Made by a program: the position numbers and the translations under genes | The notes under the pieces: generated by a model | Told to the model about the DNA's origin: nothing | What the model saw: only the letters and a program-made list of their open reading frames with translations | Database searches by the model: none | Shown here: piece after piece, positions 23,682 to 28,550 of the stretch | Numbering within the stretch: position 1 is the stretch's first letter | Layout: the number at the start of each line of letters is the position of its first letter | Source: Oscillospiraceae bacterium | GTDB taxonomy: Bacteria; Bacillota; Clostridia; Oscillospirales; Oscillospiraceae | DNA length: 28,550 nucleotides | Assembly (NCBI GenBank): GCA_020025345.1 | Contig: JAHHSH010000018.1 | Span: 1-28,550 of the forward strand | Direction of reading: 5' to 3'

Positions 23682-25163
23682 ATGAATCAAACCGCATCCA
23701 TTTATCAGGATATGGCCAGACGGACCAAAAAAAGCATCTATATCGGCGTTGTGGGACCGGTGCGAACAGGGAAGTCCACCTTTATCAAACGCTTCATGGA
23801 GACGCAGGTGTTGCCCAATATGGACAACAGCTATCGCCGTGACCGGGCTCGGGATGAGCTGCCGCAGAGCGGCTCGGGCCGTACCATTATGACTGCTGAA
23901 CCGAAATTTGTGCCGGAAGAGGCAGTGGAGATCTGCCTGGAGGGGGAAGCCTCCTTCTCCGTCCGAATGATCGACTGTGTGGGCTATATGGTGCCCGGAG
24001 CCGTAGGACAGTATGAGGATCTCTCACCCCGCATGGTCATGACCCCGTGGTATGACTACGAGATCCCCATGACGGAAGCGGCAGAAATCGGTACACGCAA
24101 AGTCATCACCGACCACTCCACTGTAGGTGTTGTAGTCACCACAGACGGCACGGTCACCGATATTCCCCGAGAAGATTACTGCGAAGCGGAGGAACGGGTC
24201 ATTCGGGAACTGCAGGAGATCGGCAAGCCCTTCGTGATCCTTGTCAATTCCAGCCAACCGGAGAGCAGCCGCTGCCGCGCCATCGCTGAAGAGTTGGAGC
24301 AGCGCTATCAAGTTCGGTGCATGGCTGTCAACTGTCAGACGATGGAGCAGCCGCATTTTTTGGAGTTGCTGCGAAATCTTCTATATGAGTTTCCGCTGCA
24401 GGAATTGGATTTCTTTTTGCCGCCTTGGGTAGATGCGCTGCCTGCAGATCATCCCATCAAGCGCGGACTCTATCAATCCATCGCCCAACAGGCCAGGACC
24501 ATCACGCATATTCGGGAATTAGATGCCTGCCTTGCTCAAATCCAGCAGGAGGAGTCTGTGCAGAACATCTCCATGCGCGGTATTGATCTGGGGGTAGGCA
24601 TTGCCGCAGCAGAGGTACAACTGCCCCGCAGCCTCTTTTATACTACCTTGAGTCAGCGCTCTGGGCTGCAGGTAGAGGACGACGGAGACCTCATGGAACT
24701 GCTCACACAGCTGGCAGCTATGAAAGGGGAGTATGAGCAGATCGCTCCGGCATTGCAGGCGGCGCGGGAGACAGGTTACGGCATCGTGCTTCCCCGGGTG
24801 GAAGAACTGAATCTGGAGGATCCGGAAATCGTACGGCAGGGAGGACGCTACGGTGTACGAATGAAAGCCAGTGCACCGTCTATCCATCTTATTCGGGCTG
24901 ACATCGAGACGACCGTTTCCCCTATTGTCGGCAATGAAAAGCAATCTGAGGACATGGTCAACTACCTGTTGCAGGAGTTTGAGGGAGATCCCAGTAAGAT
25001 TTGGCAATCCAACATTTTCGGTCGGAGCTTCCATGAGATCGTTGGTGACGACCTACAGGCCAAATTAAAGCGTATGCCGGAAGACTCCCAGAAAAAAATG
25101 CGGGAGGCCTTGGAACGTATCATCAACGAAGGGAGCGGAGGCCTTATCTGCATTATACTGTAA
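23682..25163 (+). CDS. spoIVA: stage IV sporulation protein A
   Basis: ATPase that polymerises on the forespore surface as the basement layer of the spore coat and anchors the coat through SpoVM. 493 residues, almost the same as Bacillus SpoIVA (492). Walker A is GPVRTGKS (25-32) near the N-terminus, in a GTPase-like fold; the conserved C-terminal tail ends in a short hydrophobic run (GGLICIIL). ATG 23682 has GGAGG at 23669-23673; an upstream in-frame ATG (23544) lies within the preceding terminator and is rejected. It is monocistronic; a terminator-like hairpin follows at 25192-25229. Its presence is good evidence that the organism makes endospores. Confidence 0.97.
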   Translation: MNQTASIYQDMARRTKKSIYIGVVGPVRTGKSTFIKRFMETQVLPNMDNSYRRDRARDELPQSGSGRTIMTAEPKFVPEEAVEICLEGEASFSVRMIDCVGYMVPGAVGQYEDLSPRMVMTPWYDYEIPMTEAAEIGTRKVITDHSTVGVVVTTDGTVTDIPREDYCEAEERVIRELQEIGKPFVILVNSSQPESSRCRAIAEELEQRYQVRCMAVNCQTMEQPHFLELLRNLLYEFPLQELDFFLPPWVDALPADHPIKRGLYQSIAQQARTITHIRELDACLAQIQQEESVQNISMRGIDLGVGIAAAEVQLPRSLFYTTLSQRSGLQVEDDGDLMELLTQLAAMKGEYEQIAPALQAARETGYGIVLPRVEELNLEDPEIVRQGGRYGVRMKASAPSIHLIRADIETTVSPIVGNEKQSEDMVNYLLQEFEGDPSKIWQSNIFGRSFHEIVGDDLQAKLKRMPEDSQKKMREALERIINEGSGGLICIIL

Positions 25164-25191
25164 AGCAACTATACATTACGGATTTTTGCAT

Positions 25192-25229
25192 AAAATGGAG
25201 CAAATTTTGAGAAATTCTTCCCATTTTTT
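25192..25229 (+). terminator. probable terminator after spoIVA
   Basis: AAAATGG 25192-25198 pairs with CCATTTT 25221-25227 around an inner AATTT/AAATT helix, and T follows to 25229. It is A/T-rich and interrupted, so confidence is moderate. Confidence 0.5.
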
Positions 25230-25234
25230 CTGCC

Positions 25235-25263
25235 TTGCTATTACGGGAAAGCCGTGGTAAAAT
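25235..25263 (+). promoter_or_regulatory. sigma-A promoter of coaX
   Basis: TTGCTA 25235-25240, 17-nt spacer, TAAAAT 25258-25263. GATAAT at 25264-25269 is an alternative -10. Confidence 0.6.
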
Positions 25264-25295
25264 GATAATATTACTTGAAAGGGAGGACTTCGACC

Positions 25296-26063
25296 ATGCT
25301 CTTAGCCATTGATATAGGCAATTCCAATATTTCGGTGGGCCTCTTTGCGGCAAAGCAGGATCTGAAGTTTCTTGCCTCCATTGACACAGATCAGCGTAAA
25401 ACCGCCGACCAAATCTGCATCGATCTCATCAACATTTTTCAGTTGTACGGATACGATTTAAAAGATGTGACCGGCGCTATTTTTTCCAGCGTTGTGCCGC
25501 CTATGAATTTTATGATGACTAAGGCACTGACCCGTCTTTTGGGGAAGGCTCCCATGATGGTAGGCCCCGGCATCAAAACCGGGCTGAACATCCGGATGGA
25601 GGTTCACAATCAGCTGGGTGCGGATTTGGTGGCCAACGCCGTAGCGGCATTGGATAAATATCCTACGCCCATCATTATGATCGATATGGGGACGGCTACC
25701 ACCGTATCTTACATCTCCTCTCGCCGCAGCTATGAGGGCGGTTTGATGTTCCCCGGTGTGGGTGTATCTCTTTCGGCGCTCTCCGATCACACAGCGCAGC
25801 TGCCGGATATTTCCCTGCAGCACCCCAAGACGCTGATTGGCAAGAATACGGAGGATTGTATGCGCTCCGGCATCGTCTACGGTACGGCTGGCATGCTGGA
25901 CGGCATCATTGATCGTATCTGTGAAACATTGGATGAGGAACCCACCATTGTGGCCACCGGCAATACAGCGCCGGTGATTGTCCGCTACTGCCGCAATAAG
26001 GTACTCTACGATAAGTACCTCTTGATGGAGGGACTTTATCGGATCTATGAAAAGAATTGCTAA
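25296..26063 (+). CDS. coaX: type III pantothenate kinase
   Basis: Phosphorylates pantothenate, the first step of coenzyme A synthesis. 255 residues, normal for CoaX. ASKHA-fold motifs: D6 in DIGNSN (6-11, phosphate loop), GADLVAN (108-114), DMGTATT (130-136, with catalytic-type aspartates), and GGLMFPGVG. Type III enzymes need a monovalent cation and are not inhibited by CoA, which is known family behaviour. ATG 25296 has AAAGGGAGG upstream; an in-frame ATG at 25275 would overlap that site. A bidirectional terminator separates it from the convergent pfp. Confidence 0.95.
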   Translation: MLLAIDIGNSNISVGLFAAKQDLKFLASIDTDQRKTADQICIDLINIFQLYGYDLKDVTGAIFSSVVPPMNFMMTKALTRLLGKAPMMVGPGIKTGLNIRMEVHNQLGADLVANAVAALDKYPTPIIMIDMGTATTVSYISSRRSYEGGLMFPGVGVSLSALSDHTAQLPDISLQHPKTLIGKNTEDCMRSGIVYGTAGMLDGIIDRICETLDEEPTIVATGNTAPVIVRYCRNKVLYDKYLLMEGLYRIYEKNC

Positions 26064-26065
26064 AG

Positions 26066-26098
26066 AAAACACCCGCAGCTCTGGGCTGCGGGTGTTTT
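26066..26098. terminator. bidirectional terminator between coaX and pfp
   Basis: Perfect 14-bp stem (26066-26079 with 26085-26098), 5-nt loop, with A's at the 5' end and T's at the 3' end, so it can stop transcription from both strands. Confidence 0.9.
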
Positions 26099-26109
26099 AT
26101 CATGCTTAT

Positions 26110-27348
26110 TTACTTGGCAAGAATCTTCTTCAGCTTGCAGAAACGAGGCAGAGAGTCCACCTTGGGCAGATCGGGCTCACCCTGGATGAGAGGCAGGGCA
26201 TACTCGATAAACTGGTGGTTCACGCCGTTGCCGGCCTCATTAATCCACTCGCGGGGGACCTTCTTCTCAGCGTTAGCCACCTCGATGAGGGGAACCAGCT
26301 TGGTCTTGCAGGCGTACTTACCGTCCTTGATACCGCGCTCGAAGCCCACCATACGGCCGCTGATGCCGTTGACAGCATTCTCCACGGCGGTTTTACCAGC
26401 CATGAAGGACTCCTCAATATCGGTCTCGGAGGCCAGATGTGCACCGCAACGCTGCAGCAGGTTCAGCTCAATGCCGCGAACCTTAGCACCAGTCTCTTCC
26501 TTCAGCACCTGTGCCAGAATGGAAGCCAGACCGCCCAGCTGGGCATGACCAAAGCCGTCAGTAGCAGCCGTCTTTGCCTCGGAGACGAAATCGCCATCCT
26601 CGTAGTGGATACCCTCGGACACAGCAATCAGGCAGTTACCCTTTTCGGCGTAGATGCGCTTAACATCGGCAATGAAAGCGGGCATGCTGAAATCGGTTTC
26701 GGGCAGATAAATCAAGTCGGGACCTGCACCGTACTCATTTGCCAGAGCGGCAGAAGCTGCCAGCCAACCGGCATGGCGACCCATGATCTCTACCACTGCG
26801 ATCATGCCGGTGTCATAGACGCGAGCATCCTGATAGATCTCCATCATGGAAGTGGCGATGTACTTAGCAGCAGAAGCGAAACCAGGGCAGTGGTCGGTGC
26901 CTACCAGATCGTTATCAATGGTCTTGGGTACACCCATAACACGGCACTCGTAACCCACGGACTGCATGTAGTGATGAATCTTGTTGCAGGTATCCATGGA
27001 GTCGTTACCACCGTTATAGAAGAAGTAACGGACATTGTGCTTCTTGAACACTTCCAGAATACGCTTATAATCTGTATCATCCACTTCGGGATCTGCAATC
27101 TTATAACGGCAGGAACCCAGTGCAGAGGAGGGGGTGTACTTCATCAGACGCAGCTCTTCGGGATCCTCCAGACCCATATCAAACAGACGATCGTTCAAAA
27201 CGCCCTTGATACCGTGCTCGGCACCCAGTACCTGCGTAATCGCACCGGACTTCAGTGCCGTGTCGATGACGCCATAGGCGCTGGCGTTAATCACGGAAGT
27301 GGGGCCTCCGGATTGGCCGATAATGCAGGCGCCTTTCAGTTCTTTCAT
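26110..27348 (-). CDS. pfp: diphosphate-dependent phosphofructokinase
   Basis: Phosphorylates fructose-6-phosphate to fructose-1,6-bisphosphate; 412 residues, longer than the ~320-residue bacterial ATP enzyme. The phosphate-donor loop is GGNDS (113-117): the Asp at position four, where ATP enzymes have Gly, blocks ATP and favours PPi. PKTIDND (141-147) also has Lys where ATP enzymes carry Gly, with D145 catalytic. MGRHAG is the substrate motif. The Asn at the third position replaces the usual Asp of GGDDS, seen in some relatives. The ribosome binding site AGGAGG is seen on the - strand. It is the only - strand gene, divergent from fba. Donor specificity is inferred from the motifs. Confidence 0.9.
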   Translation of the reverse strand: MKELKGACIIGQSGGPTSVINASAYGVIDTALKSGAITQVLGAEHGIKGVLNDRLFDMGLEDPEELRLMKYTPSSALGSCRYKIADPEVDDTDYKRILEVFKKHNVRYFFYNGGNDSMDTCNKIHHYMQSVGYECRVMGVPKTIDNDLVGTDHCPGFASAAKYIATSMMEIYQDARVYDTGMIAVVEIMGRHAGWLAASAALANEYGAGPDLIYLPETDFSMPAFIADVKRIYAEKGNCLIAVSEGIHYEDGDFVSEAKTAATDGFGHAQLGGLASILAQVLKEETGAKVRGIELNLLQRCGAHLASETDIEESFMAGKTAVENAVNGISGRMVGFERGIKDGKYACKTKLVPLIEVANAEKKVPREWINEAGNGVNHQFIEYALPLIQGEPDLPKVDSLPRFCKLKKILAK

Positions 27349-27388
27349 AACAAATACCTCCTGGTCAAAAGTTTTTTGTCCAGAGAAT

Positions 27389-27417
27389 ATCTTATCATGT
27401 AAATCGTGAAAAGTAAA
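27389..27417 (-). promoter_or_regulatory. possible promoter of pfp
   Basis: On the - strand: TTTACT (27412-27417), 17-nt spacer, TAAGAT (27389-27394) preceded by TGA as an extended -10. Moderate match. Confidence 0.5.
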
Positions 27418-27427
27418 TTGGTTATAC

Positions 27428-27455
27428 TTGCAAAAACGAAATTTTGTGATACAAT
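27428..27455 (+). promoter_or_regulatory. promoter of fba
   Basis: TTGCAA 27428-27433, 16-nt spacer, TACAAT 27450-27455 with TG at 27447-27448 as an extended -10. Its -35 lies 11 nt from the pfp -35, so the two promoters are back to back. Confidence 0.65.
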
Positions 27456-27521
27456 AGGATTATACGATTTATACCAATCATTCCGTACAAGCAAATTTTT
27501 GGTAATAAAGGAGAAATCATT

Positions 27522-28460
27522 ATGTCACTGGTAACAACAAAGGAAATGTTCGCCAAGGCCTATGACGGCGGTTACGCTATCGGCGCATTCAACGTCAATA
27601 ACATGGAGATCATTCAGGGTATCACTGAGGCTGCTGCAGAGCTGAAAGCCCCTCTGATCCTGCAGGTGTCCAAGGGCGCTCGTGCCTACGCTAATCGTAC
27701 CTATCTCATGAAGCTCGTCGAGGCTGCTGTCATTGAGACTGGTCTGCCTATCTGCCTGCACCTGGATCATGGTGACAGCTTCGAGCTGTGCAAGGCTTGC
27801 ATTGATGACGGCTTTACCTCCGTTATGATCGATGCTTCTTCCAAGCCCTTCGAGGAGAACATCGAGCTGACCAAGCAGGTTGTTGCTTACGCTCACGATC
27901 ACGGTGTTGTGGTCGAGGCTGAGCTGGGCACTCTGGCCGGCATCGAGGATGAGGTTGTTGTGGCTGAGGGTCACGCTTCCTACACTCGTCCCGAGGAAGT
28001 AGAGGAGTTTGTCTCCCGCACTGGCTGCGATTCTCTGGCAATTGCTATCGGCACCAGCCATGGCGCTTACAAGTTTAAGCCCGGCACCAAGCCCCAGCTG
28101 CGCTTCGACGTTTTGGAAGAGGTTTCCAAGCGTCTGCCCGGTTTCCCCATTGTTCTGCACGGTTCTTCTTCCGTTCCCCAGGATCTGGTGGAGAAGGTCA
28201 ACAAGTACGGCGGCAATATGCCCGGTGCGATCGGTGTTCCCGAGGATCAGCTGCGCAAGGCTGCTTCCATGGCTGTCTGCAAGATCAACATCGACTCCGA
28301 TCTGCGTCTGGCTATGACTGCTTCCATCCGCGAGCACTTTGCTCTGCATCCTGATCACTTCGATCCCCGCCAGTATCTGAAGCCCGCACGCGCTGCCATC
28401 AAGGATGTTGTTGCCCACAAGTTGGTCGACGTTCTGGGTTGCGACGGCAAGGCATTCTAA
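27522..28460 (+). CDS. fba: class II fructose-1,6-bisphosphate aldolase
   Basis: Zinc-dependent aldolase splitting fructose-1,6-bisphosphate to dihydroxyacetone phosphate and glyceraldehyde 3-phosphate. 312 residues, normal. HLDHGDS (80-86) holds catalytic D82 and zinc ligand H83; EAELGTLAG, AIGTSHGAYK and HGSSS supply further zinc and phosphate contacts. AAAGGAG is upstream of the ATG. Extreme codon bias suggests one of the most abundant proteins in the window. It is divergent from pfp, which makes its substrate. Confidence 0.97.
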   Translation: MSLVTTKEMFAKAYDGGYAIGAFNVNNMEIIQGITEAAAELKAPLILQVSKGARAYANRTYLMKLVEAAVIETGLPICLHLDHGDSFELCKACIDDGFTSVMIDASSKPFEENIELTKQVVAYAHDHGVVVEAELGTLAGIEDEVVVAEGHASYTRPEEVEEFVSRTGCDSLAIAIGTSHGAYKFKPGTKPQLRFDVLEEVSKRLPGFPIVLHGSSSVPQDLVEKVNKYGGNMPGAIGVPEDQLRKAASMAVCKINIDSDLRLAMTASIREHFALHPDHFDPRQYLKPARAAIKDVVAHKLVDVLGCDGKAF

Positions 28461-28550
28461 TCTGAATCCTCATTGCATCAAAAAGGAGCAGAATTTTAGA
28501 TAAGGTATAATAAGTTGCGCAAAAACAAATAGACATGGTTTGCAGATCCC
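28461..28550. other. intergenic DNA at the window end
   Basis: No terminator is apparent after fba. A TATAAT at 28506-28511 suggests a promoter for the next gene, but no -35 is seen at the right distance. Confidence 0.4.

Noticed and set aside
26047..27402. 451-aa open frame on + strand opposite pfp
   Set aside because: pfp on the - strand has clear catalytic motifs and a ribosome binding site; the + frame crosses the bidirectional terminator and is a shadow.
27525..28418. 297-aa open frame antisense to fba
   Set aside because: A shadow caused by the strong codon bias of fba.

Overview
The window looks like core chromosome of an endospore-forming, anaerobic-type Firmicute, most likely a Clostridia/Oscillospiraceae-like bacterium. 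The reasons are the sporulation genes (spoIVA, a spoIIM-like gene, a sigH-like sigma factor), a T-box leader in front of tyrS, a PPi-type phosphofructokinase, CoaX-type pantothenate kinase, and consistent Shine-Dalgarno plus TTGACA/TATAAT-type promoters. No phage, transposon, CRISPR array, tRNA or rRNA was seen. All genes are on the + strand except pfp.

Region 1 (1-7273): a hairpin-rich stretch (12-192) is followed by a clear promoter (306-334) that starts transcription right at the first base pair of a ~647-nt structured RNA (343-989). The closing helix, internal helices, size, the adjacent small membrane protein with a DxxxD motif and the operon context (dxs, tlyA, nadK, argR, recN) together identify it as an OLE RNA (Ornate, Large, Extremophilic) with its partner OapA. 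This is the most interesting object here: a large, rarely seen RNP-forming non-coding RNA, apparently in a non-extremophile. The following genes are tightly packed or overlapping: oapA-dxs-tlyA-nadK-argR-recN.

Region 2 (7274-12222): a complete tyrosine T-box riboswitch (promoter, specifier UAC, antiterminator sequence, terminator) controls tyrS. Then come queA-tgt (queuosine in tRNA), yajC (Sec accessory) and a small 4-TM protein of TIGR04086 type whose ribosome binding site lies inside a terminator-like hairpin.

Region 3 (12223-18844): a 360-nt AT-rich intergenic region with direct repeats precedes a spoIIM-like gene and xerD. Then follow ruvC-ruvA-ruvB (Holliday junction processing), glmM (cell wall precursor), a sigH-like sigma factor whose promoter implies a leaderless mRNA, and a small double zinc-ribbon protein.

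Region 4 (18845-25163): a DUF1858 redox-disulfide mini-protein, the trmK/nif3 overlapping pair, a yebC-family regulator, an LTA-synthase-type phosphoglycerol transferase, and spoIVA (spore coat basement ATPase).

Region 5 (25164-28550): coaX, then divergently arranged glycolytic genes pfp (- strand) and fba (+ strand) sharing a 173-nt control region; the two enzymes catalyse consecutive steps. The window ends in an intergenic region after fba with only a possible -10 element visible.
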